Assembly (NCBI GenBank): GCA_014800895.1
Contig: JAAVFG010000055.1
Coordinates: 47,566-111,565, forward strand
DNA from: Bacteroidales bacterium
GTDB taxonomy: Bacteria > Bacteroidota > Bacteroidia > Bacteroidales > Muribaculaceae
Direction: 5' to 3'
DNA: 64,000 nucleotides
Positions 35,742 through 43,331 of the stretch are shown piece after piece; within the stretch, counting starts at the first letter, position 1; each line of letters begins with the position of its first letter. The notes under the pieces are model-generated. The model worked only from the letters and a program-made list of their open reading frames with translations. It was not told the DNA's origin and did not search any database. The position numbers and the translations under genes were made by a program.

Positions 35742-35993
35742 GGGATCGTTAAATTGCGATCATAAGTGCGGGAGTTTGAGAGTTTCAACGAGCATTTAAC
35801 AATTAATCAATCGTCAATCAGTGAGTTATATCATAAATTTAACACTGTTAAATGTGCTTCCCATTGAATTTCAACAGTTTACGATTATGAAATTATCTGT
35901 ATTATCCTGAATCGTGATTAGAGAATAAACTGCAATGAAAAGTATGCTGAGATGACAACTATGCATTATTTTTGTAGACTTACTTTGGCAGCG

Positions 35994-36136
35994 ACTGGGG
36001 GCGGGAGCCTCCCGGCTTCCGCAGATAATCAACGGACTCGATGTCCGTTGATTAACTAAACCCATTATCATTTAAATTTTTACGGGCATCGAGCCCGTAA
36101 AAATTTAGCGGAAGCCTGGAGGCTCCCGCCCCCAGT
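35994..36136. repeat. 143-bp compound palindrome with two inner hairpins
   Basis: Outer arms 35994-36022 and 36108-36136 (29 bp) are complementary except one base. Between them are two more hairpins: 36026-36037 with 36043-36054 (12 bp, loop TCGAT) and 36073-36087 with 36093-36107 (15 bp, loop ATCGA). The two loops are exact reverse complements and the stem tips are related (GGACTCGATGTCC and GGGCATCGAGCCC). No open reading frame fits. It folds as a three-way cross with possible kissing loops. Confidence 0.9.
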
Positions 36137-36166
36137 GCGCCGCAGAATCCTTCCTCTGAATGTTGG

Positions 36167-36271
36167 AAGACCGACGGCTCCGCCGCCGAGTGGCCATGCA
36201 TATGCAAAAATCCCCCGGCTGCGGGCTATGCCCTTACCGGGGGGTAAACAAAGACCGACGGCTCCGCCGCC
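36167..36271. repeat. Direct 21-bp repeat flanking a GC hairpin
   Basis: AAGACCGACGGCTCCGCCGCC runs over one 21-bp unit at 36167-36187 and again at 36251-36271 (core ACCGACGGCTCCGCCGCC). Between them CCCCCGG (36212-36218) pairs with CCGGGGG (36237-36243) around an inner GGGC/GCCC hairpin. Confidence 0.85.
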
Positions 36272-36368
36272 ATAACTGCCGGGCGCACAGGGAGAATCGT
36301 GTTAATGGGATCGGACGCGAAGAATGGCATCAGTGCAAGGGATCTTTGGCGCGATTAGCAGGTATGAT

Positions 36369-36402
36369 GCGAAGAATCGCTTGTACGGATGCGATTCTTC
36401 GC
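36369..36402 (-). terminator. Hairpin after EF-G2
   Basis: GCGAAGAATCGC and GCGATTCTTCGC form a 12-bp stem with a 10-nt loop, 15 nt past the EF-G2 stop. There is no U-tract. A partial copy of the arm (GCGAAGAATGG) is at about 36317. It may be a stop signal or a further repeat of the island. Confidence 0.5.
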
Positions 36403-36416
36403 GAGATTAGCCGGGA

Positions 36417-38573
36417 TTAATCCTCTTTCTGCGTTGCGGCATATTCCTTCAGGAGTTTCTCCTGCACATCGCCGGGGACGAGCTCGAAAGAAGCGAAGTC
36501 CATAGTAAAGCCGGAGCGTCCGCCTGTGATTGAGCTGAGGGATGTGGAGTAAGAAGCCATCTCCTTCAAAGGCACTTTGGCATTGATCTTCTCCAGACCG
36601 TGGTCAGACTCCATGCCCATGATGATGCCTCTGCGTCCCTGCAGATCGCTCATCACATCGCCCATGGAATCGCTCGGAGTCATCACCTCCACATCATATA
36701 CCGGCTCGAGAATCTTGGGATTAGCTTCGCGGAACGCCTGTGAGAAAGCGTTTCTTCCCGCAAGACGGAAAGAGATCTCATTGGAATCTACGGGGTGCAT
36801 CTTGCCGTCATAAATCATGACGCGCACATCGCGGGCATAAGAGCCGGTAAGGGGACCCTGCTCCATGCGGTCCATAAGCCCCTTGATGATGGCTGGGATG
36901 AAGCGGGCATCGATAGCGCCACCGACGATACAGTTATACACCACAAGTTTGCCGCCCCAGTCCAAGGGGATCTCCTGCTTGTCGCGGACGTTGAGACGAT
37001 ACTCCTGATTGCCGAACTTATAGCTCTCCGGCTCGGGCATACCTTCGGTGTAAGGCTCGATGATAAGATGCACTTCGCCGAACTGTCCTGATCCTCCCGA
37101 TTGCTTCTTATGGCGGTAGTCGGCTCGTGCCGCTTTGGTGATGGTCTCGCGATAGGGTATCTTCTGCTCCTCGAAGATAACAGGCAGTTTCTCATTATTT
37201 TCAATACGCCATTTGAGAGTGCGGAGGTGGAACTCACCCTGACCCTTGATGAGCGTCTGCTTCAATTCCTTGGACTGTTCCACCACCCATGTGGGATCCT
37301 CTTCGTGCATACGGGTAAGTATACCGGCTAATTTCTCGGCGTCAGCCTCAGTGACAGGGCGGATGGCTCGCGTATATTTGGGAGCGGGATATTTGATGAA
37401 GTTAAACTGATAGTCGCATCCTTTCTCGTTAAGAGTGTTGCCGGTGCGTACGTCTTTCAGTTTGACAGCGGCGCCGATATCTCCCGCCTCCATTGCCTCG
37501 ATGGGAGTGCGGAGCTGACCGCAGACGGTAAAGATCTGCTGCAGACGCTCCTTTCCTCCGCGGGAAACATTGTCAAGGTCGGCACCCGCCTTCAGCGTGC
37601 CGCTCATCACCTTGAAGTAAGACACCTCGCCGATATGCGGCTCGACAGAGGTCTTGAAGAAGAATACGGAGAGGGGACCGGCAGCGTCAGGCTTGACGGA
37701 TACTCCGTTGATAGTCTCGGGCGCGGGCATCTCGTTGACGAAGGGGCAGACATTACCCAAGAACTCCATCAGACGGCGCACACCCATATCTTTGGCGGCA
37801 CTGAGCACCACGACGGGATAGATATCGCCATTAACGAGACCCTTGCGGATGCCGAGACGCAGGTCATCTTCAGTGAGAGGCTGGTCGTCAAAGAATTTCT
37901 CCATTAGGCTCTCGTCATTCTCGGCAGCCGCTTCGCGGAGCTTATGGTTAAGCTCCAGAGCTTTCTCCATCTGGTCTTCCGGGATGTCGGAGATAGTGGG
38001 AGTGCCTCCATCGGGACCCCATTCATATTTCTTCATCAGGAGCACATCGATCATGGAGTGGAAACCGGGACCCGACTCGAGAGGGTATTGTATCTCCACC
38101 ACCTTGCTGCCGAAAGTCTCGCGCAGCTGCTCCATGGTGTTATCGAAATCCGCTTTCTCGCCATCCATCTGATTGAGGGCGAAGATGACGGGCTTTTTCA
38201 ATTTTTTAGTGGTGCGGAATATATTCTGTGTGCCTACCTCCACGCCATATTGTGCATCAACAAGTATAAGACCCATGTCGCAGACGCCGAGGGCTGTATA
38301 GGCATTACCTATAAAATCATCAGCACCCGGACAGTCGATGATATTCAGTTTCTTACCGTTGAATTCGGCGTTGAAGACGGTAGAGAACACGGAATATCCA
38401 TATTCCTTCTCGACGGGGAAGTAATCGGAGACAGTGTTGCCGGCGTCGACGGAGCCGCGGCGTTTGATGACGCCACACTCGTAGATCATGGATTCGGCAA
38501 GAGTGGTTTTTCCGGAGCCCTTACTTCCTAAGAGGGCGATGTTTTTGATTTCATTGGTTTTGTAAATCTTCAT
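36417..38573 (-). CDS. EF-G paralog (EF-G2) with degenerate GTPase site
   Basis: A 718-aa translation elongation factor G paralog with all five EF-G domains by length. The P-loop is present (GSKGSGKTT, residues 16-24) and NQMD (134-137) stands for NKxD. The usual switch I segment RGITI is replaced by EYGYSV (57-62). The switch II motif DTPGHVDF is DCPGADDF (80-87), so the catalytic histidine is alanine 84. Work on the Bacteroides EF-G2 showed a translocase without GTP hydrolysis needed under carbon limitation in the gut; this protein fits that group. It is not next to rpsL/rpsG as the housekeeping fusA usually is. Ribosome binding is inferred. Confidence 0.9.
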   Translation of the reverse strand: MKIYKTNEIKNIALLGSKGSGKTTLAESMIYECGVIKRRGSVDAGNTVSDYFPVEKEYGYSVFSTVFNAEFNGKKLNIIDCPGADDFIGNAYTALGVCDMGLILVDAQYGVEVGTQNIFRTTKKLKKPVIFALNQMDGEKADFDNTMEQLRETFGSKVVEIQYPLESGPGFHSMIDVLLMKKYEWGPDGGTPTISDIPEDQMEKALELNHKLREAAAENDESLMEKFFDDQPLTEDDLRLGIRKGLVNGDIYPVVVLSAAKDMGVRRLMEFLGNVCPFVNEMPAPETINGVSVKPDAAGPLSVFFFKTSVEPHIGEVSYFKVMSGTLKAGADLDNVSRGGKERLQQIFTVCGQLRTPIEAMEAGDIGAAVKLKDVRTGNTLNEKGCDYQFNFIKYPAPKYTRAIRPVTEADAEKLAGILTRMHEEDPTWVVEQSKELKQTLIKGQGEFHLRTLKWRIENNEKLPVIFEEQKIPYRETITKAARADYRHKKQSGGSGQFGEVHLIIEPYTEGMPEPESYKFGNQEYRLNVRDKQEIPLDWGGKLVVYNCIVGGAIDARFIPAIIKGLMDRMEQGPLTGSYARDVRVMIYDGKMHPVDSNEISFRLAGRNAFSQAFREANPKILEPVYDVEVMTPSDSMGDVMSDLQGRRGIIMGMESDHGLEKINAKVPLKEMASYSTSLSSITGGRSGFTMDFASFELVPGDVQEKLLKEYAATQKED

Positions 38574-38614
38574 GCGGTAAAGATTTTAAGGTTAAAGAGT
38601 AGTGATATTGGGTT

Positions 38615-38700
38615 TTGGAGAGATGGGAGAGATTGGAGAAGAGAGGAGAGAGCAGGGGAGAGAAAAGGAAAGAGAAAAAGGAGAAGAGAGAAAGAGTGAG
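38615..38700. other. Polypurine tract upstream of EF-G2
   Basis: About 85 nt made almost only of A and G on the plus strand, with few T. On the minus strand, which is the EF-G2 leader side, it reads as a C/U-rich tract. It contains no recognised promoter. Confidence 0.7.
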
Positions 38701-38808
38701 TTTTTTAAGCGTGGGAAAGTTAGTAAAAATAATTCATAAAATCCACATTATCACATATGTTTAGAAACATAATTAAATAACTATCTTTTAAAAATATATT
38801 ATTCAAGT

Positions 38809-38840
38809 GTTGATTATTATAATATTAAATGCTATCTTTG
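38809..38840 (+). promoter_or_regulatory. Promoter of the GNAT toxin-antitoxin pair
   Basis: GTTG (38809-38812), a 20-nt spacer and TATCTTTG (38833-38840). The start site would fall near 38847, inside the palindrome that follows. Confidence 0.7.
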
Positions 38841-38855
38841 TAAGTTGACAACTTA
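38841..38855. promoter_or_regulatory. Palindromic operator candidate
   Basis: TAAGTTGACAACTTA is a perfect 15-bp inverted repeat with a central A. It starts at the base after the -7 box and covers the expected start site, the usual place for autorepression by an antitoxin. Confidence 0.65.
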
Positions 38856-38867
38856 ATAACATTTCCT

Positions 38868-39026
38868 ATGGCACGCCCAATAAAAGAAACTCCCGAACTC
38901 CAAGGGAATGATGCGGAAAAATTTGAAGCCTTAATCTCCACACCAAAACCTGTATCTAAAGAGGAGAAAGAACGCGCCCGCAAAGCATATGAATTAATGA
39001 AGTCAATTAGCAATTTCCAATGGTGA
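38868..39026 (+). CDS. Small antitoxin-like protein
   Basis: A 52-aa protein, MARPIKETPELQGNDAEKF at the start and ERARKAYELMKSISNFQW at the end. It is mostly charged and helical, without a recognised DNA-binding fold. Its stop codon overlaps the start of the next gene (ATGGTGA), which forces tight translation coupling. Small proteins starting MARPIKETP are, as I recall, common ahead of GNAT genes in Bacteroidetes. By position and size it is the likely antitoxin of the acetyltransferase, and may bind the palindrome at 38841-38855. Confidence 0.7.
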   Translation: MARPIKETPELQGNDAEKFEALISTPKPVSKEEKERARKAYELMKSISNFQW

Positions 39027-39565
39027 AGATTGATTTCGGTAAATTACGCCAGTTTCAGCTCTCGGAGGAAACGGATATAAAACCGTTTAAATGCGCTGAC
39101 AGAGATTTGAATGAGTTTCTCTTTGACGACGCAAAGCATTTTCAAAGAGAACTAATGGCTGTAACTTATCTGCTTGAATATATGGAGCAAAATAAGACTG
39201 TGGCTTATTTCAGTTTACTGGCGGATAAAATTGTATTTAATCCTGATGAAAAGGGTGTTTGGAATAAACTTAACCGTAATATCCCCAACCCTAAGCGTCG
39301 TAGAAGTTACCCGGCTGTGAAAGTTGGCAGACTCGCAGTCAATGAAGAGTATGCAGGTCAAGGATTAGGTACATTCATACTTGATAATATAAAATATGCA
39401 TTTTCAAATGTGAAGCGTCTTGGATGTCGGTTTATTACAGTAGATGCACTTAGAAGAGCAGTGCCTTTTTATGAGCGTAATGGTTTTCAATGCATCACAG
39501 TTTCTGATAAAGATGATGATACACGTTTGATGTTTTTTGATCTCAAAAACTTTATAACTGAGTAA
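39020..39565 (+). CDS. GNAT acetyltransferase, probable toxin
   Basis: A 181-aa GNAT-fold enzyme. The acetyl-CoA site is VGRLAVNEEYAGQGLGTFIL (about residues 101-120), followed by the GCRFITVDALRRAVPFYERNGF segment typical of the TacT/AtaT-like group, where the conserved tyrosine is in PFYERNGF. The N-terminal FKCADRDLNEFLFDDAKHF also fits that group, which acetylates aminoacyl-tRNA. It overlaps the small upstream gene. A housekeeping role is possible, but overlap, operator and size favour a toxin-antitoxin pair. hemW follows 6 nt later and may be read through. Confidence 0.8.
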   Translation: MVKIDFGKLRQFQLSEETDIKPFKCADRDLNEFLFDDAKHFQRELMAVTYLLEYMEQNKTVAYFSLLADKIVFNPDEKGVWNKLNRNIPNPKRRRSYPAVKVGRLAVNEEYAGQGLGTFILDNIKYAFSNVKRLGCRFITVDALRRAVPFYERNGFQCITVSDKDDDTRLMFFDLKNFITE

Positions 39566-39571
39566 TATTAA

Positions 39572-40717
39572 TTGAATCAGTCAAACGAAAAAGAGGGGAT
39601 ATATGTACATTTTCCCTTTTGTCGCAGCAAATGCTTATATTGCGATTTCTACAGTCTGCCGGTGCCGAGGGTAGATTGGGAACGTTTTGCTGTCGCTGTT
39701 GAGAATGAATACAGATTGAGAGTAGACACCGGAGAGAAAGGGATCTTGAGAAGTCTCTATTTAGGAGGAGGCACCCCATCGTTAGCACCGTCGGAGGTGA
39801 TCAGGAGATTGCGCGAGATGGTAAAGGGACCGGTAGGGGAATTTACTATTGAGGTAAATCCCGAAGATGTGTCGGAGGAGAAAGCTACGGGCTGGAAAGA
39901 GGCTGGCGTAAACAGGATAAGCATGGGAGTGCAGAGCCTGGACGATTCCGAATTGAGAAGGGTAGGACGCCGCCATACCGGCGAAGATGCGCGCCGCGCA
40001 TATGATATCTTGCGCCCCTATTTTGACAATGTCTCCTTGGATCTGATGTTCGGACTCCCGGGACAGAATATTAAGAGCCTTGAGAAGACCATAGACGGTT
40101 TTTTGGATATGCGCCCGGAGCATATCTCTGCCTATTCCCTGATGTTTGAGGAGAGGAGCGCGCTGACGCGCCTCAGAGATGCAGGAAGGATAGAGGAGTT
40201 GCCGGAGGAAGATAGTGTGGAGATGTTTCGACTTCTTAACCATAAACTAAGGGAGGGAGGGTATGAGCGTTATGAAATATCAAATTATTCACTTCCCGGC
40301 AGACGCTCCCGCCACAATTCAAATTATTGGAAAGGGTACCCATATATAGGGTTAGGACCCGGTGCGCACAGTTATGACGGTCAAGACAGGAGAAGTTATA
40401 ACATTCCCGATCTGAAGCGATATCTGGAAGTATGGGGAGAGGAAGGCAGCCGCAAACCTGAGAGCGTAAGGGAGGAGGAGATATTAAGTAAGGAGGAATT
40501 AAGGGAGGAGCTGCTTCTCACCCGATTGCGAATGAAAGAGGGGTTAGATACGGCGGAATACGCAGCTCGTTTCGGCGAAAGGGAGATGAGAGAACTGCTA
40601 AGGAAAGCGGAAAGGTATATTTCAGCCGGACAGCTCGAGCTTATCGGGGAGAAGGAATTGACTCTGACAGAGGAGGGAGTGATGATATCCGATGAGATAA
40701 TATCATCTCTTTTCTGA
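39572..40717 (+). CDS. hemW: Radical SAM protein HemW
   Basis: A 381-aa member of the HemW (formerly HemN-like) family, thought to be a heme chaperone. It has the 4Fe-4S radical SAM motif FCRSKCLYC right at the N-terminus after GIYVHFP, then YLGGGTPS, EVNPEDV, RISMGVQS, and GLGPGAHSY. It lacks the N-terminal cysteine of true coproporphyrinogen oxidases. The only start in frame before the GIYVHFP segment is TTG 39572, which places the motif close to the N-terminus as in the family. It follows the GNAT gene by 6 nt. Confidence 0.92.
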   Translation: MNQSNEKEGIYVHFPFCRSKCLYCDFYSLPVPRVDWERFAVAVENEYRLRVDTGEKGILRSLYLGGGTPSLAPSEVIRRLREMVKGPVGEFTIEVNPEDVSEEKATGWKEAGVNRISMGVQSLDDSELRRVGRRHTGEDARRAYDILRPYFDNVSLDLMFGLPGQNIKSLEKTIDGFLDMRPEHISAYSLMFEERSALTRLRDAGRIEELPEEDSVEMFRLLNHKLREGGYERYEISNYSLPGRRSRHNSNYWKGYPYIGLGPGAHSYDGQDRRSYNIPDLKRYLEVWGEEGSRKPESVREEEILSKEELREELLLTRLRMKEGLDTAEYAARFGEREMRELLRKAERYISAGQLELIGEKELTLTEEGVMISDEIISSLF

Positions 40718-40974
40718 GACCTTTTCTGATGTATCATCCAATGAAAACTATTTCCGGTTTTATTTGATTTATAACACGCTAATTATAAGGATAAAATAAA
40801 ATTTTAATTAAATAAGTGAAATTTATTTATTGAAAAATTCTTAAAAAGTTAGAATATTTTATTAACTTTGCGTCGGTAAAAAAGAATTTCCATAATAAAT
40901 CTCGAAGGTCGATGATAAGAAAGGGATTTTATCCCGGGATACTTAGACTCGAGAGAAAGAAATAAGGTCATAAT
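40718..40974 (+). promoter_or_regulatory. Leader region of dapF
   Basis: The 257-bp gap has a TAACTTTG element at 40863-40870 with no clear TTTG at the right distance. The leader of about 100 nt has TCTCGA near 40899 that pairs with TCGAGA near 40950, and an inner GGGA/TCCC hairpin. It may be structured, but I recognise no known riboswitch. Confidence 0.4.
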
Positions 40975-41853
40975 ATGGAAACTAAAAAAGAGATACCGTT
41001 CACGAAGATGCACGGTGCGGGAAACGATTATATTTATATTTATATTGACGCCTTGAAAGAGGTGCCCGCTAATTTACCCCTTCTTGCGAAGCATATCAGC
41101 GACCGCCATTTCGGTATAGGAAGTGATGGCCTGGTAGCTATCCTTCCTTCAGACAAGGCTGATTTCCGTATGCGCATGTTTAATGCTGATGGTAGCGAGG
41201 CGGAGATGTGTGGCAATGCCTCCCGTTGTATCGGAAAATTTGTGTACGACAAAGGACTGACCACCAAAACCGAGGTGACATTGGAGACCTTGGCAGGTGT
41301 CAAATATCTTCATCTTGAAATAGAGGATGATAAGGTCAGGGAGGTAAGAGTGGATATGGGAAGTCCGGAGCTTCGTCCGGCATATATCCCGGTAAAGAGT
41401 GCTTCTTCCGAAAATAAGATTTCGGAAAGAGAGACTATCAATGGAAAGGAATATGATATCACTGCTGTCGGCATGGGCAATCCCCATGCCGTCGTTTTTG
41501 TGTCGGAGATCACGGATGAGTTAGTGCTCGGAGAGGGTCCCCACATGGAGGTGGCGGAGATATTTCCCAATAAGTCAAACATTGAATTTATAAAGGTCAG
41601 AGACCGTCGTCATGTGGATATGCGTGTCTGGGAACGCGGGTCGGGCGAGACTCTCGCCTGCGGCACGGGAGCATGCGCCTCGGTTGTTGCAGCTGCCCTC
41701 AATGGTCTGACCGACCGTGAAGTGGAGGTGACTCTTCCCGGCGGCAAACTGAAGATTAATTGGGACGAGGCAGACGGACATGTCTATCTTACGGGTCCGG
41801 CGGAGTTTATCTGCGACGGCGTTTATTATCTCCCCGGGTCCTTTGAGGAGTGA
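40975..41853 (+). CDS. dapF: Diaminopimelate epimerase
   Basis: DapF turns LL- into meso-diaminopimelate for peptidoglycan and lysine. It has KMHGAGNDYI, the first catalytic cysteine in EMCGNASRC, MGNPHAV, and the second cysteine in ETLACGTGACA. At 292 aa it is a little long. Near the start the family segment NDYIYVD is stretched to NDYIYIYID by a (TATATT)3 run, two residues more than usual. dapL follows after 68 nt, so the two enzymes that share LL-diaminopimelate are likely coexpressed. Confidence 0.95.
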   Translation: METKKEIPFTKMHGAGNDYIYIYIDALKEVPANLPLLAKHISDRHFGIGSDGLVAILPSDKADFRMRMFNADGSEAEMCGNASRCIGKFVYDKGLTTKTEVTLETLAGVKYLHLEIEDDKVREVRVDMGSPELRPAYIPVKSASSENKISERETINGKEYDITAVGMGNPHAVVFVSEITDELVLGEGPHMEVAEIFPNKSNIEFIKVRDRRHVDMRVWERGSGETLACGTGACASVVAAALNGLTDREVEVTLPGGKLKINWDEADGHVYLTGPAEFICDGVYYLPGSFEE

Positions 41854-41921
41854 GTAGAGAGCAAGGAGAGAGGAAAGGAAAGAGGAGTAAGGAGAATTAA
41901 CTTATAAGAGGAATATAAAAA

Positions 41922-43256
41922 ATGTATATCAACGAGAACTTCATAAAACTTCCCCAGTCATATCTTTTTTCAACTGTAGCCAGAAAGCTGCGTGAATATA
42001 AGGAGAAACATCCGGAAACGGATGTGATCCGCATGGATATCGGGGATGTCACGCTCCCGATAGCTGAGTGTGTTGCGGAGGCGATGCATAGAGCGGTCGA
42101 TGATATGACAAAGTCGGAGACATTCCATGGCTACGGACCAGAACAGGGCTATCCGTTCCTGAGAGAGGCTATCGCAAAGACAGACTATCAGGATAGAGGG
42201 ATAGATATTTCCGCCGATGAGATCTTCATCAGCGACGGAGCCAAGAGCGATTTAGGCAACTTGGGAGACATCTACTCTCCGCGAAGCGTGATTGCCGTGG
42301 CAGATCCGGGTTATCCCGTATATGTTGACGCAAGTGTGATAGATGGACGCGGCGGTGATCTTCTTCCTGACGGAAGGTGGAGTCATATAATGTATCTTGA
42401 CTGCAAGCCGGAGACAGGATTCAAGCCGGAGGTGCCAACGCATGCTGTGGATATAATTTTCCTCTGCTCCCCGTGTAACCCTACGGGCACAGTTTTCACA
42501 AAGGAGGAATTGAAAGAATGGGTGGCATATGCGCGTAAGAGCCATACCCTCATTATCTTCGACTCCGCCTACGAGGCATTTGTAAGCGACCCGGAGATCC
42601 CGAGATCCATATATGAGATAGAGGGAGCGAAAGAGGTGGCGATCGAGATCCGCTCTTTCTCCAAGACAGCCGGATTTACAGGTCTCCGTTGCGGTTATAC
42701 TGTTGTGCCTTTCGAACTGAAAGGTCAGGACCGCCGGGGAGAAATGTTCCCGCTTCATCAGCTCTGGAACCGTCGCCAGTCGACAAAATTCAACGGCGCG
42801 TCATATATAATCCAGCGCGGTGCCGAAGCTCTCTATACTCCCGAGGGAAGAGAGGCTATCAAGAAGAATATAGATATCTACCTCTCCAATGCCCGTTATA
42901 TTCGTGAAGCCATGAAGAAGGCGGGATTCGAGGTGTATGGTGGCGAACATTCCCCTTACGTATGGGCTCGTATTGAAGGGGAAGAGGATTCCTGGGCACT
43001 CTTTGAGAAACTTCTTAATGAGGCGCAGATCTCATGCACACCCGGTATCGGATTCGGGGAGAGCGGAGCCGGATTCATACGTTTCACCGGTTTTAATTCT
43101 CCGGAGAACACACGTAAAGCTATGGAACGCATCTCGAAGGTGGAATTTAACTCCATTAAGGGCGCGAAAGAATCATCATTCAATGATGTGCAGGCGCTCA
43201 AGGCTATAGATGATCTCTCCGTGCTTGACAGCATAACAGACAGATTAGGACTCTAA
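41922..43256 (+). CDS. dapL: LL-diaminopimelate aminotransferase
   Basis: DapL makes LL-diaminopimelate directly from tetrahydrodipicolinate in the short lysine pathway. The PLP lysine is in RSFSKTAGFTGLRCGY (near residue 249). Other marks are IRMDIGDVTLP, GYGPEQGYPFLREA, DEIFISDGAKSD and FLCSPCNPTGTVF. At 444 aa it is about 30 residues longer than usual; the extra part is a helical C-terminal tail (SSFNDVQALKAIDDLSVLDSI). A short GCCCG/CGGGC hairpin follows at about 43301-43314. Confidence 0.95.
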   Translation: MYINENFIKLPQSYLFSTVARKLREYKEKHPETDVIRMDIGDVTLPIAECVAEAMHRAVDDMTKSETFHGYGPEQGYPFLREAIAKTDYQDRGIDISADEIFISDGAKSDLGNLGDIYSPRSVIAVADPGYPVYVDASVIDGRGGDLLPDGRWSHIMYLDCKPETGFKPEVPTHAVDIIFLCSPCNPTGTVFTKEELKEWVAYARKSHTLIIFDSAYEAFVSDPEIPRSIYEIEGAKEVAIEIRSFSKTAGFTGLRCGYTVVPFELKGQDRRGEMFPLHQLWNRRQSTKFNGASYIIQRGAEALYTPEGREAIKKNIDIYLSNARYIREAMKKAGFEVYGGEHSPYVWARIEGEEDSWALFEKLLNEAQISCTPGIGFGESGAGFIRFTGFNSPENTRKAMERISKVEFNSIKGAKESSFNDVQALKAIDDLSVLDSITDRLGL

Positions 43257-43331
43257 CGAGGATAAAAAGGGAGGAAGGAAACAAAAAGAGAATAAAAAGC
43301 CCGAAGCCGGGCGAAATAAAAATAAAAGATT

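Noticed and set aside
35994..36136. tRNA-like or tmRNA-like cloverleaf
   Set aside because: The stems are too long, there is no T-loop sequence or CCA-type end, and only two inner arms exist.
36137..36416. An 86-codon plus-strand frame across the repeat island (36160-36420)
   Set aside because: Its codons come from direct repeats and hairpins, it has no ribosome-binding site and runs into the end of EF-G2.
38825..39013. 62-codon frame opposite the small antitoxin gene
   Set aside because: The plus-strand frame has promoter, operator and overlap with the GNAT gene; the minus frame is its shadow.
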